A stretch of 64,000 nt of DNA from Thermoplasmata archaeon. Its GTDB lineage: Archaea; Thermoplasmatota; Thermoplasmata; Methanomassiliicoccales; Methanomethylophilaceae. The position numbers and the translations under genes were made by a program. The notes beneath the pieces were generated by a model. The model saw nothing but the letters and a program-made list of their open reading frames with translations. It did no database searches and was not told the origin of the DNA. Location of the stretch: contig SUTB01000001.1 of the NCBI GenBank assembly GCA_015063125.1, positions 558,001 to 622,000 on the forward strand. Direction: 5' to 3'. Of this stretch, positions 37,207 to 45,800 are shown in pieces (within the stretch, counting starts at the first letter, position 1; every line of letters starts with the position of its first letter).

Positions 37207-38053
37207 TCTTCCACAGCTTTATGTTCCTCTCGGAGGCCCATTCGCTGGTGTTCTTGAAAAGATCGGTGGATTCGAACTCATCGTCATCGAAGGCTAATCT
37301 GAGAGCGCCACCGAGGCTCCCCTCGTTGAGATTTGATGAGTTATAGCTTCCGAAGGCGTCCTTCAGACCTATCATCAGTACGTTGACGGCATCGTGTCCT
37401 CTGGCGATCATATGCTTGTCGGTATGGTTGGACATCTGACTTTGAAGGTCCCTGAGGACGTTCTTCCTTGACAGCTCGCTTCCGTAAGTGTTCTCGATGA
37501 CGGACTGGACCATCCTGGTCAGATCGACCTTGAGGGTCTTCCTGTCTATGAAATCCCTGAAGTCCAGGTTCTTGAAATTGAGGTTGTATCCCCTGAGATG
37601 GGATACATACATGAGCAACCCTAACGGGTACGAAGCCTCGATTATAGCTTCCCTTATGTTCCCGAACTGGCGCTCGAACCTCTGCATCCTGTCCTGGTCG
37701 CCGTATTCTGAAAGCACATCATCGAGGGCGTCGCTGTTGATCAGCATCATCTCCAGATCCCTCATGTCTGTGTAGAAAACCGGAGGGGAATATACCCTGC
37801 CCTTGAGTTCGTCCAGGTCCTTGTCAACTATGCCCAGCACCTTTCCGTCCCTGCGGGCGGTCATCTTGTTGACAACCTGTATGACATTGCTCTTGGAGTG
37901 TGCGGGGAGGATCTTCGTCCCCTTACGGTCTATGAACTTGCCGTACAGCCTCTGGTCGGTGTTGCCCTCAGAAAGCAGTATGGTTCCCTTGAACAGGGAT
38001 CTGTTCATCGATATCTGGTTGCAGATATCATCGACAGTAAGGTAATCACGCAT
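37178..38053 (-). CDS. ariB: AriB-like DUF4435 TOPRIM nuclease (PARIS effector)
   Basis: A 291-residue DUF4435 protein. The TOPRIM core is visible: ILLSEGNTDQRLY (E29, D33), GIVDKDLDEL (D77, D79) and DMRDLEMMLI (about 95-104). In PARIS anti-phage systems AriB (DUF4435) is held by the ATPase AriA and released by a phage anti-restriction protein; it then cuts tRNA and stops growth. The start overlaps the ATPase stop by 8 bases (ATGCGTGA), so both are made from one message. Assignment to PARIS is by domain pair and order. Confidence 0.7.
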   Translation of the reverse strand: MRDYLTVDDICNQISMNRSLFKGTILLSEGNTDQRLYGKFIDRKGTKILPAHSKSNVIQVVNKMTARRDGKVLGIVDKDLDELKGRVYSPPVFYTDMRDLEMMLINSDALDDVLSEYGDQDRMQRFERQFGNIREAIIEASYPLGLLMYVSHLRGYNLNFKNLDFRDFIDRKTLKVDLTRMVQSVIENTYGSELSRKNVLRDLQSQMSNHTDKHMIARGHDAVNVLMIGLKDAFGSYNSSNLNEGSLGGALRLAFDDDEFESTDLFKNTSEWASERNIKLWKISRIPDPLP

Positions 38054-39083
38054 TCTTCAGCACCAGCTCCTGAGCCTGATCCCACCTGTCATGTATCACC
38101 TGGGGCGAATGGGTGGCGACAAGCATCTGAATCTTCCTCACCCTGCATATGTCACTGAAGAAGTCCCCTATCATTTGCTGCCAGGATACGTGCAGCGATA
38201 TCTCGGGCTCATCCACTATGACTATGCCGTCCTGGTGGGAATGGAAAAGGATATTGTAGAACATCAGCAGGATCTGAGTCTCGCCGGATGACAGCTTGTT
38301 CAGCTGCAACGAGGTCCCGTTGGCCATGGTTACGGTCAGCTTCCCTGATTCGGTGACATCGATGTACTTGTTCAGGAAGATGTTGTTCACGATGTCCTTG
38401 AAGACTATTATGGACTCGGCCAGCTGATAGTCCCTGTCCACGTATTCCGAGATGGAATAGGCCAGATCCTCGCAGGCCTTCCTGTTGTCTATTATCTCGT
38501 ATCTGGACGGAGGGAACTTTATGTTCGTGGGAAGAACAGGGTAGAATCCTGCGTCCTTGATGAAATCGAGCTTTGCATTCAGGTCCTTGCACCAGAAGTC
38601 AAGTTCGCTGTCGGACATCTCCCTGCGCTCTCCGGTGTATTCGGTCAGGGAATTGTCGTCCTTGGCGCGGCGTATGGTCTCATACAGCTCCTGGGCACAG
38701 AACTCCAGGGCATTCACAAGATGCCCGTCCTTCTTCCTGATGGTTAGGCGGTCGGGACCGAGGTATGTTATGTCCGACATGGATTCGACATCCTCATCGG
38801 TCACACGGGTGTCCAGATCCATTTTCTGTACCATCTTGGTCAGCTTGCAGTCCTTGTTCTCAATAATAAGGACGGTACCATCCACGAACTCTATGTCGAA
38901 TCTCTTGAATGGGATCTCCTCCAGATATGCGGAGTCGCCCTTGAGAGCACTGTAGAGCATGTGCATCAGGGTGGACTTGCCGTAACCGTTTGGAGAATGG
39001 ATGTATGTCAGATCGGGATTCAGTTTGAGCTCATAATCGAACCCATTGTAAAGCCCGTCCACGCTGACCGAGCGAATCTTCAT
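38046..39083 (-). CDS. ariA: AriA-like AAA/ABC-type ATPase (PARIS sensor)
   Basis: A 345-residue ABC-like AAA15 ATPase. Walker A is SPNGYGKST (residues 30-38), the signature LSSGETQ (about 264-270), Walker B GIVIVDEPEISLH and the switch ATHSPQVI near the C-terminus. No Zn-hook or long coiled coil is seen. Paired with the DUF4435 gene it fits AriA of PARIS. The ATG follows a TATA box at 39106-39117 at the leaderless distance, and the same AT-rich element serves the divergent repeat-protein gene. Alternative: a related OLD-type ATPase/TOPRIM pair. Confidence 0.7.
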   Translation of the reverse strand: MKIRSVSVDGLYNGFDYELKLNPDLTYIHSPNGYGKSTLMHMLYSALKGDSAYLEEIPFKRFDIEFVDGTVLIIENKDCKLTKMVQKMDLDTRVTDEDVESMSDITYLGPDRLTIRKKDGHLVNALEFCAQELYETIRRAKDDNSLTEYTGERREMSDSELDFWCKDLNAKLDFIKDAGFYPVLPTNIKFPPSRYEIIDNRKACEDLAYSISEYVDRDYQLAESIIVFKDIVNNIFLNKYIDVTESGKLTVTMANGTSLQLNKLSSGETQILLMFYNILFHSHQDGIVIVDEPEISLHVSWQQMIGDFFSDICRVRKIQMLVATHSPQVIHDRWDQAQELVLKNA

Positions 39084-39104
39084 GAAAGTAAATCGGACTC
39101 ATCA

Positions 39105-39119
39105 GTTAAAAATATATGA
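39105..39119. promoter_or_regulatory. Shared TATA region for AriA-like gene and repeat-protein gene
   Basis: TTAAAAATATATGA reads as a TATA box on both strands. It is about 25 bases from ATG 39083 (minus) and about 25 bases from ATG 39137 (plus), so both messages are probably leaderless. Confidence 0.5.
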
Positions 39120-39136
39120 GCGGGGATGTCACTTCG

Positions 39137-39964
39137 ATGTCGAACGAGGAGATTTTCAAGAGCATCTCTGCTGATATTTCGTCCGGGAACACGGAAGGGG
39201 TCAGCCAGAGGATACTTTCTCTGTCCGAATCGTCGGACGACCCGTTCGAACTCCTGAAGTGTATGTCGCTTCTGAAGCTCCTTCCGAACGACGGCACGGA
39301 ATCCAAGATCGCCAACAGGCTGGTCGTGATGGCCGATACGGAGAACGGATTCGAGATCGCCACAGCGCTGTACAACCTCGGATGTCCCTATTTCTCATAC
39401 CAGATTTCGAAGGATCTGGACGGGGATGACAGGGTCAAGAGGCTGAGATGCCACTGCCTTGTGGACATGGAAGAGTACGAATCCGCAATGGAGTGCTATC
39501 CACAGATATCGAATCCAGTCATCAACGACAGGATCATGCTGTCTGCGATACAGAGCGCGGTGGGGGAGCATAGGCAATCCCTTGATACCTCATCAGCCCT
39601 TCTGAAGGAGAATCCCAAGGATTACGATGTCAGGGTGGCCTATGTCACATCGCTGATGCTTGGCGGGCATGACAGGGAGGCCGTCAAATACGTCCGTGAA
39701 GGCCTGAAGGACAAATCGGCTGATTCCAATGCAATCGCGGCATATGTGATGAGGATCCAAGGGAACGTCAAGGCCGCAGGCGGATATGCTGCCAGGGCTG
39801 TGCAGAAGGACAATCAGCATATCGGAGCCTTGGAGACTTTGGGGATATGCCTGGCCCTATCCAACGAGTACGACAAGGCCAGGATAACCGCCGGTGCAAT
39901 CAACGAGATCTCGCCCGGCAACAAGGCTGCCATGAACATCCTTTCTTACTGCGAAGGTCACTGA
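39137..39964 (+). CDS. Tetratricopeptide-like repeat protein (275 aa)
   Basis: An all-helical protein with TPR-like pairs (for example EYESAMECYPQI, AYVTSLMLGGHDREAVKYVREGL, AIAAYVMRIQGNVKAAGGYAARAV, TLGICLALSNEYDKARITAGAI). No signal or membrane segment. TPR proteins act as scaffolds; partners are unknown. ATG 39137 is preferred since the TATA box sits 25 bases before it; ATG 39116 lies inside that TATA box. The last 7 bases overlap the convergent trkH gene. Confidence 0.7.
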   Translation: MSNEEIFKSISADISSGNTEGVSQRILSLSESSDDPFELLKCMSLLKLLPNDGTESKIANRLVVMADTENGFEIATALYNLGCPYFSYQISKDLDGDDRVKRLRCHCLVDMEEYESAMECYPQISNPVINDRIMLSAIQSAVGEHRQSLDTSSALLKENPKDYDVRVAYVTSLMLGGHDREAVKYVREGLKDKSADSNAIAAYVMRIQGNVKAAGGYAARAVQKDNQHIGALETLGICLALSNEYDKARITAGAINEISPGNKAAMNILSYCEGH

Positions 39965-41493
39965 GACTTCTTGAAGAAGTTAGAGTACCTCATATTCATC
40001 CTCAGTTCGTGCCAGAATGTAGGCGTGAGGAAGACCAATGCCAAGGATATCTCGAGACGTCCGATCCACATCAGGAGCATCAGGAACCCTTTGGTGACGG
40101 GATCTATGAAGGAGTACGTTCCCGCTTCTCCGATGGTACCGAATCCTATTCCGGTGTTGGTTATCGAACCGACAGCCATTCCCAGAGATTCCTCCCAGCC
40201 CCAGTTCGGCAGGAGGAAGATGATCGCCACGAAGGTGGTACCCAGGTACAGGAGCATTATCGAGACGGCTGAAAGAACACGGGAATCGTCCACATCCTCT
40301 CCGTCAACCTTGACTGTGTACACTGCATTGGGGTGGAGGATGTTCTTCAGGTTGTTATGGAAGAACTTCAGGATGAGCCTGACCCTGGTGATCTTTATAC
40401 CTCCAGCGGTAGAACCTGCAGATCCTCCGATCATCATGAGCACGATGAACAGGAACATGATGATCTCCGGGGCCGCGGTCGTGTCGATGACGAAAGCTCC
40501 TGTGGTGGTTCCCAGGGATATCGCCATGAACAGCGAGTTCTTGAAGGTCTCTCCGTATTCAGAGGGTGGAACGCTGCCAGTGTTGAAGATCGGGAATGCG
40601 TAAAGTACGAATATCACCAGGGCAGCGAAAACGTACCATCCGAGGAGGAGCTTGATCTCCTTGTTGTGGTAGTATTCCTTGAGGTTCTTCCCGTATATGG
40701 CCTTGAAGTGCAGGTAGAAGTTTACTGCTCCGATGAACATGAAGAACATGGTGACGATCTGGACCGCCAGCGAGAAGTCCATCATACTGTTGTTGGAAAC
40801 TATGCTTCCGCCAGTCGATATTGTGGTCAGCGACAGACAGATGGAATCCACCAGAGGCACATTCAGCAGCATCAGGATGATGAAGTTCAGGAAAGATAGC
40901 AGAACGTAAACCAATATGAAGGATTTCGCTGCGCTCCTGAGCTTCATCGAGAACCTGTTGTTTCCGGAACCTTCCAGCTCATTGCTGAAGAATGAACGGC
41001 CCATTCCGAACATCGGCAGGATGTACATGAAGATGATAACGACTGCTATACCTCCCAGCCACTGCGTAAGGGATCTCCATATGAGGATGCTGATCGGGTA
41101 GGCATAGACATCGTCTATTGTGGAGCATCCTGTAGTGGTAAAACCGTTGACAGATTCGAAAGCCGCATCGATCAGCGGGAAATTGAGCATGATGTACGGG
41201 AAGGATCCGCAGACGAACATGACAATCCAGGCCAAAGCCACAGTGATCAGTCCGTTAACCGTCCTGAAATTGATCGACGGAGCGAAAAGAAGGTATACTA
41301 TCGTACCGAAGATCATCATCGGAACGGCCGGTGTCAGGAAAATGAATGTGTTTTCACCGTTCAGGAATGCGTATAGAGCAGGGAATAGGTAAGTGCCTCC
41401 GATGATGGCCACTAACCCTCCCAGAAGCTTCATCTCGGTGCTGTTCCACCTTGAGATCTTGCTCAAAACACTCTCTTCCTTGATACGGCCCAT
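39958..41493 (-). CDS. trkH: TrkH-type potassium uptake channel subunit
   Basis: A 511-residue membrane protein with four M1-P-M2 repeats. Selectivity-filter segments of TrkH/KtrB type are visible: NGFTTTGCSTID (about 115-126), TTISTGGSIVSN (about 222-233), SLGTTTGAFVI (about 315-325) and ITNTGIGFGT near 440. A Gly-rich loop (GGSAGSTAGGIK) lies between. It forms the K+ path that TrkA gates. It starts 5 bases after the trkA stop. Confidence 0.9.
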   Translation of the reverse strand: MGRIKEESVLSKISRWNSTEMKLLGGLVAIIGGTYLFPALYAFLNGENTFIFLTPAVPMMIFGTIVYLLFAPSINFRTVNGLITVALAWIVMFVCGSFPYIMLNFPLIDAAFESVNGFTTTGCSTIDDVYAYPISILIWRSLTQWLGGIAVVIIFMYILPMFGMGRSFFSNELEGSGNNRFSMKLRSAAKSFILVYVLLSFLNFIILMLLNVPLVDSICLSLTTISTGGSIVSNNSMMDFSLAVQIVTMFFMFIGAVNFYLHFKAIYGKNLKEYYHNKEIKLLLGWYVFAALVIFVLYAFPIFNTGSVPPSEYGETFKNSLFMAISLGTTTGAFVIDTTAAPEIIMFLFIVLMMIGGSAGSTAGGIKITRVRLILKFFHNNLKNILHPNAVYTVKVDGEDVDDSRVLSAVSIMLLYLGTTFVAIIFLLPNWGWEESLGMAVGSITNTGIGFGTIGEAGTYSFIDPVTKGFLMLLMWIGRLEISLALVFLTPTFWHELRMNMRYSNFFKKSQ

Positions 41494-41498
41494 TGGAA

Positions 41499-42851
41499 TC
41501 AGCTCTCTGAAACGATGTTCCTTCCGAAGACCTTGGCAAGATCCTTCTCCTTCGTGAAATTGGTGAATACCAGAAGACGGTCGCCCTCCATGAACTCGGT
41601 GTCCATAGCGGGATAAAGAACGTCGTCATTGCGTTTGATGGCTACGACCCTCACGCCGTTCGGGAGGATGAGGTCGCCGTAATATCTGTCGAGCAGTTTG
41701 GAGTGTGAATCTACATCGTGTATGAAGAACTGCTCATCGCTGTTCCTCATCCTCATGACCACCTTGTCCCCGGAAATGACGCATTTGGCGATCTCGTTGG
41801 ACACGATCTTGTCGAATCCTACGATGGTGGCCAGACCGGTGAACGTGAAGATGTCCTGATACTCCTTCTTGAGGTATCTGGATACGATCTTGTTAGTGTT
41901 GTACTTCTGAGCCGACATGCACATAAGAAGATTGGTATCGTCCTGATTCGTTACGGATACCAAGCAGTCGGATCTGAAAAGGTTCTCAGATGACTGAATT
42001 TCCGGATCTGTGAAATCCCCGTTGATGACGAGCACACCGCTCAGGCTCCTAGAGAGGTCCTTGCAGCGCTCATTGTCCTTATCGATGATCCTGACGTACC
42101 TCTGCTTATCATCAGCTGCCAGAAGCGAGGCCAGATGCTGTCCGACGATGGTTCCTCCGAGGATAACTATGTCCTTAGCTGAGATTTCCACTCCCAGGGA
42201 TGCATTGTAGCCTGAAATGGCCTCATAGGTTCCCATGACGCATATCCTGTCCCCAGCGTGTATCTCCATCGTGTCCACCTGGAAGAACAGGTCATCGCCG
42301 CGATAGATGGCGAACACAGTGGCATCGTTCAGTGAGAAGGTGTCCTGGACAATCTTCCCGACCATATTGCTGTCCTGAGAGACCTCGAACACGGCCATGG
42401 ATGAGTTGAAAATCGGCATGACCTCGAAGTCCACAGCATTCTCCAGGGTGCATATCCTGTACATCTTGTCGGCAGTGATCAGCTCAGGGGAGATTATGAC
42501 ATCCACTCCCGTCACTCCGTCTTTGGTGGTGGCGATCATGAAATCTGGATTGGTGATCGAAGCCACGGTGACGATCTCGGGTCTGATCCTCTTTGCCATC
42601 ATGCAGATGAAGAGATTGGAATCGTCTCTCTTCAGGGTGCTTATGAGAACGTCTGCTCCATGAGTCTCAACAGCATAATTGATCGTCTTTGGATTGGTAC
42701 CGTCCTCATGAAGAACAGATACATTCAGACGGTTCTTAACCATGTCCGCGATATCGGAATCGTTCTCTATCACAAGCACATCGTGCATGTTCGAAATGGT
42801 CTCGGCAGCTACGTAACCGACAGCGCCGGCACCGATTATTATGACCTTCAT
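41499..42851 (-). CDS. trkA: TrkA-type potassium channel regulator
   Basis: A 450-residue cytosolic ring protein with two RCK (KTN) halves, each followed by a TrkA-C domain. The first Rossmann motif is IIIGAGAVGYVAAETI (residues 4-19) and the second IVILGGTIVGQHLAS (about 221-235). Residues D35/N37 fit NAD binding. TrkA gates TrkH in response to nucleotides. ATG 42851 begins at the first strand; a longer open frame is antisense to hisD. TATA-like TTTTAACG at 42877-42885 suggests a leaderless transcript. Confidence 0.9.
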   Translation of the reverse strand: MKVIIIGAGAVGYVAAETISNMHDVLVIENDSDIADMVKNRLNVSVLHEDGTNPKTINYAVETHGADVLISTLKRDDSNLFICMMAKRIRPEIVTVASITNPDFMIATTKDGVTGVDVIISPELITADKMYRICTLENAVDFEVMPIFNSSMAVFEVSQDSNMVGKIVQDTFSLNDATVFAIYRGDDLFFQVDTMEIHAGDRICVMGTYEAISGYNASLGVEISAKDIVILGGTIVGQHLASLLAADDKQRYVRIIDKDNERCKDLSRSLSGVLVINGDFTDPEIQSSENLFRSDCLVSVTNQDDTNLLMCMSAQKYNTNKIVSRYLKKEYQDIFTFTGLATIVGFDKIVSNEIAKCVISGDKVVMRMRNSDEQFFIHDVDSHSKLLDRYYGDLILPNGVRVVAIKRNDDVLYPAMDTEFMEGDRLLVFTNFTKEKDLAKVFGRNIVSES

Positions 42852-42871
42852 GGTACTGAAGACCGAGATAT

Positions 42872-42922
42872 TCGTAACGTTAAAAGCGTTATCATTCCTT
42901 AATAAAAGGGTTAATATACAGG
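42872..42922. promoter_or_regulatory. Divergent trkA / hisD promoter
   Basis: CTTTTAACG (minus, 42877-42885) lies about 28 bases before the trkA start. TTAATATACA (plus, 42911-42920) lies about 26 bases before the hisD start at 42943. Confidence 0.5.
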
Positions 42923-42942
42923 CGCGTGTCGTAGCCATAATC

Positions 42943-44202
42943 ATGTGGAAGCAAGTCAGCGAGGATTTCTGGGCAAAGAATCGCGCATCGAAGGTCGACG
43001 ACGTCAACGAGATCGTCAAAGGCATCATAGACCAGGTCCGCAACGACGGGGACAAGGCCCTCATCGAACTCGCAGAGAAGTTCGACAAGGTGAAACTGAA
43101 GTCCATTGTCGTCACGAGGGACGAGATCGAGGAGGCCTACGAGAAGGTCTCGCAGGATGTCGTGGACGAGCTGGAGAACGCAGCGTACAACATCGAGCGC
43201 TTCCATAAGATGCAGAAGCCCCAGGGACTCTGGCTGACCGAGGTCGAACCCGGTATCACCCTGGGTGTGAAGACGACTCCTCTCGAGAGGGTAGGATGCT
43301 ACATCCCCGGCGGAAGGGCCTCATACCCCAGTACCGTCCTGATGACAGCGATTCCCGCCAAGGTGGCTGGTGTCGACGAGGTCATCATGTTCACACCGGC
43401 TCCTGCCAACCCCCTCACACTCGTAGCAGCCGATATCGCAGGCGTGGACGAGATCTATTACAGCGGAGGTGCCCAGGCGATTGCCGCTATGGCCCTCGGT
43501 ACCGAGAGCGTTGAGCCTGTCCAGAAGATCGTAGGTCCCGGAAACGTGTTCGTCACCGCGGCAAAAATGATGCTCAGGGACAAGGTGGACATAGACTTCC
43601 CTGCAGGACCGAGCGAGGTAGCTGTCCTTGCAGACGAGACAGCGGACGTCGAATTCGTGGCCATGGACCTTGTGGCCCAGGCCGAGCACGATCCATCATC
43701 AGCCTGTCTGCTCGTAACAGACGACCCCAAACTTCCTGACAAGGCCTGGAAGATCATGGAGAAGTTCATCAGCGAGACTCCCAGGAAGGAGATAATCGAG
43801 AAGGCCATGAACAACTCGGGATACATCATCGCTGACGATATGGACCTGGCTGCGGAGATCATCAACGAGATCGCTCCGGAGCACCTTTCCATCCAGACCA
43901 AGGATCCATTGGATACGCTCAGCAAGGTCAAGAACGCCGGTTCGATCTTCGTCGGCCCGTACACTCCTGTGGCCGCAGGCGATTATGCTTCGGGTACTAA
44001 CCACGTGCTGCCCACGGCCGAGCACGCCAAGACCTGTTCTGGATTGAACGTGATGGCCTTCATGAAGACATCCACTGTCCAATATCTCACCAAAGAGGGA
44101 TTGGCGGAGCTCGCTCACACGGTCGAGACCCTCGCGAATGCCGAGGGACTCTATGCCCACGGCGCATCCGTCACGGCTAGGAAGTCCGATTCGGACGAAT
44201 GA
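42943..44202 (+). CDS. hisD: Histidinol dehydrogenase
   Basis: A 419-residue HisD, the last enzyme of histidine synthesis (histidinol to histidine, with two NAD+ and Zn2+). Family motifs: PGGRASYPST (about 123-132), GVDEIYYSGGAQAIAAMA, KIVGPGNVFV, DFPAGPSEV and QAEHDP with the Zn/His region; the C-terminal HVLPT is also present. ATG 42943 follows a TATA box at the leaderless distance. No other his gene lies nearby. It ends in a strong hairpin terminator. Confidence 0.95.
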   Translation: MWKQVSEDFWAKNRASKVDDVNEIVKGIIDQVRNDGDKALIELAEKFDKVKLKSIVVTRDEIEEAYEKVSQDVVDELENAAYNIERFHKMQKPQGLWLTEVEPGITLGVKTTPLERVGCYIPGGRASYPSTVLMTAIPAKVAGVDEVIMFTPAPANPLTLVAADIAGVDEIYYSGGAQAIAAMALGTESVEPVQKIVGPGNVFVTAAKMMLRDKVDIDFPAGPSEVAVLADETADVEFVAMDLVAQAEHDPSSACLLVTDDPKLPDKAWKIMEKFISETPRKEIIEKAMNNSGYIIADDMDLAAEIINEIAPEHLSIQTKDPLDTLSKVKNAGSIFVGPYTPVAAGDYASGTNHVLPTAEHAKTCSGLNVMAFMKTSTVQYLTKEGLAELAHTVETLANAEGLYAHGASVTARKSDSDE

Positions 44203-44208
44203 ATTCAT

Positions 44209-44230
44209 ACGGGGCAATGCCCCGTTCTTT
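44209..44230 (+). terminator. hisD terminator
   Basis: ACGGGGC and GCCCCGT pair around AAT and are followed by TCTTT, 6 bases after the hisD stop. Confidence 0.6.
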
Positions 44231-44305
44231 CCATCTTTTATAAATACCTCCTGTGAAAAACATTCGATAATTGACGATTATCCAACTTTTAACTACTGTT
44301 AATCA

Positions 44306-44330
44306 ATGGGTTTTATATTCTCCAACCCAT
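44306..44330. promoter_or_regulatory. TATA box inside a 7-bp inverted repeat
   Basis: ATGGGTT (44306-44312) and AACCCAT (44324-44330) flank TTTATATT. A regulator bound to the dyad would cover the TATA box. The expected transcription start is near 44340, at the head of the hairpin RNA region. Confidence 0.5.
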
Positions 44331-44340
44331 ATGCACAATC

Positions 44341-44405
44341 ATAGTGGGAGACAGCCCCTTGCAACCGGAGAAATCCAACTGTCTCTCCTATTCGTTCTTT
44401 ATTTT
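44341..44405 (+). ncRNA. Candidate small hairpin RNA or attenuator leader before the Nre gene
   Basis: GGGAGACAG (44346-44354) pairs with CTGTCTC-CC (44379-44388, one bulged T), closing a 24-base loop, followed by a T-rich tail (TTCTTTATTTT). With the TATA box 25-30 bases upstream this is a small transcription unit with its own terminator, or an attenuator of the Nre gene at 44430. It is too short and lacks the arms for a tRNA. Confidence 0.35.
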
Positions 44406-44429
44406 AACATCTAACCCATACCTAAGTCC

Positions 44430-45710
44430 ATGGGGGAGCAGAGCACTTTATTCGAAGAAGCACTCGAGAACAGTGATTCCATTGTGAAGAACGGTCTCTG
44501 CAACGTATGCAAGGGTACAAGACGCCTTTGCGGAAAGGATAGATGCCCCTTGATGGTGAAGTTCTACACCAAGAAGCTCAACACCCCGGAGATCAAGAGC
44601 AACGACATCGCTGGTAGCTCACCCCCCGCTGTTTTCGTGGGAAGGTACGGCTATCCAAAGGTGGAGATAGGTCCACTTCTCCCCACATACATGGGAGACA
44701 CCACAGTCCTGGACAAACCCGAGCTCTGGGGAGGCAAGTCCATGTACGATATCGCCGCCATGAGATTCCAGCTTGTCCGTGGAAAGTACAGGATAGATGC
44801 GACAGATTTCCAGAAATCCGGCAGGATCGTGGACAATGTGCAGGAACTTGCATTGACCGAGAAACCTGTCAGCGTGGAGACTATGTTCGAGAAAAGGCCC
44901 TCAGGCAGGATAGTCCTGGATGACGAGATCATGCCGTTCGGACCTTCAGGAAAGATGTCCGAGATCCGTGTTGAGAACGGGAGATTCGAGCATAATCTGG
45001 AGAAATCCTTCTATGATACCGATATGAGGTCAGTGGATGCCGTCATGGCAGCATATAACAACGGTACGTTGGTCTCCGAGATAGAGAAGGCCTTCTCCGT
45101 CGGCACCATGGGGATCGGAAAGAGGAGGAGGTTCGTTCCCACCAGATGGAGCATCACCGCTGTCGATGACATGATCGGCAAGGAGATGATGAAGGATGTA
45201 CGGTACCTTGAGACCATCGATGAGTTCAGGCTTTTCCAATGGAAGGAACTGGATAACTGGTGGTCCATAGTCATGATGCCCACGACCTGGAGGTACGAGA
45301 TGATCGAGGCTTGGTATCCCAAGACCTCTTGGAACCCAAGTCCTAACGAGATGATACTCTCCCACGACCACGAGTTCTTCGATGGACGCACATCATACGC
45401 TGACAACATCACCGGAGCCTATTACGCCGCGAGATTGGCAGCCACTGAATACCTGGCAAGCATCGGACGCTCCGCAGCCGTACTGGTGTTCAGGGAGATA
45501 CATCCTGGATACGACATCCCCCTGGGAGTTTGGAACATCAGGGAGAATGTACGTGCTGCTCTCAGGACCAAACCCTATACCGCAGAGAACCTGGAGGGCC
45601 TCTGGCCTCAGATCAACGCGTTCATGGACCTGAAGAAGGAAAGATGGCTGAGGAACTCGGAGGTGCTCAAGGATTACCTGACGCAGCGGCGCATAGAGGA
45701 CTTCTATTGA
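44430..45710 (+). CDS. nreA: Nre-family archaeal DNA repair protein
   Basis: A 426-residue Nre protein (DUF650/DUF651). An N-terminal four-cysteine zinc site is C24, C27, C34 and C39. The conserved core includes VGRYGYPKVEIGPLLP (about 71-86) and RRFVPTRWSITAVDD (about 231-245). The C-terminus is QRRIEDFY, a PCNA-interacting peptide, as described for Nre proteins in haloarchaea and others, where they help repair interstrand and alkylation damage. The direct reaction is unknown. Confidence 0.88.
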   Translation: MGEQSTLFEEALENSDSIVKNGLCNVCKGTRRLCGKDRCPLMVKFYTKKLNTPEIKSNDIAGSSPPAVFVGRYGYPKVEIGPLLPTYMGDTTVLDKPELWGGKSMYDIAAMRFQLVRGKYRIDATDFQKSGRIVDNVQELALTEKPVSVETMFEKRPSGRIVLDDEIMPFGPSGKMSEIRVENGRFEHNLEKSFYDTDMRSVDAVMAAYNNGTLVSEIEKAFSVGTMGIGKRRRFVPTRWSITAVDDMIGKEMMKDVRYLETIDEFRLFQWKELDNWWSIVMMPTTWRYEMIEAWYPKTSWNPSPNEMILSHDHEFFDGRTSYADNITGAYYAARLAATEYLASIGRSAAVLVFREIHPGYDIPLGVWNIRENVRAALRTKPYTAENLEGLWPQINAFMDLKKERWLRNSEVLKDYLTQRRIEDFY

Positions 45711-45748
45711 CGCTGGCTTCACCCGACCTTTCTGAATTCTTATTAGCA

Positions 45749-45762
45749 TACTTTATATAGAA
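45749..45762 (+). promoter_or_regulatory. Strong TATA box of the thermosome gene
   Basis: ACTTTATATAGAA is close to the archaeal consensus, about 45 bases before ATG 45801, leaving a short leader with the AGGTGA ribosome-binding site. Confidence 0.6.
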
Positions 45763-45800
45763 GAACTAAAATATCGTCGAACCATAGAAAGGTGAAAGCC

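Noticed and set aside
44341-44405. tRNA or tRNA-Pyl gene
   Set aside because: A single hairpin with a bulge; no anticodon or T arm, and too short.
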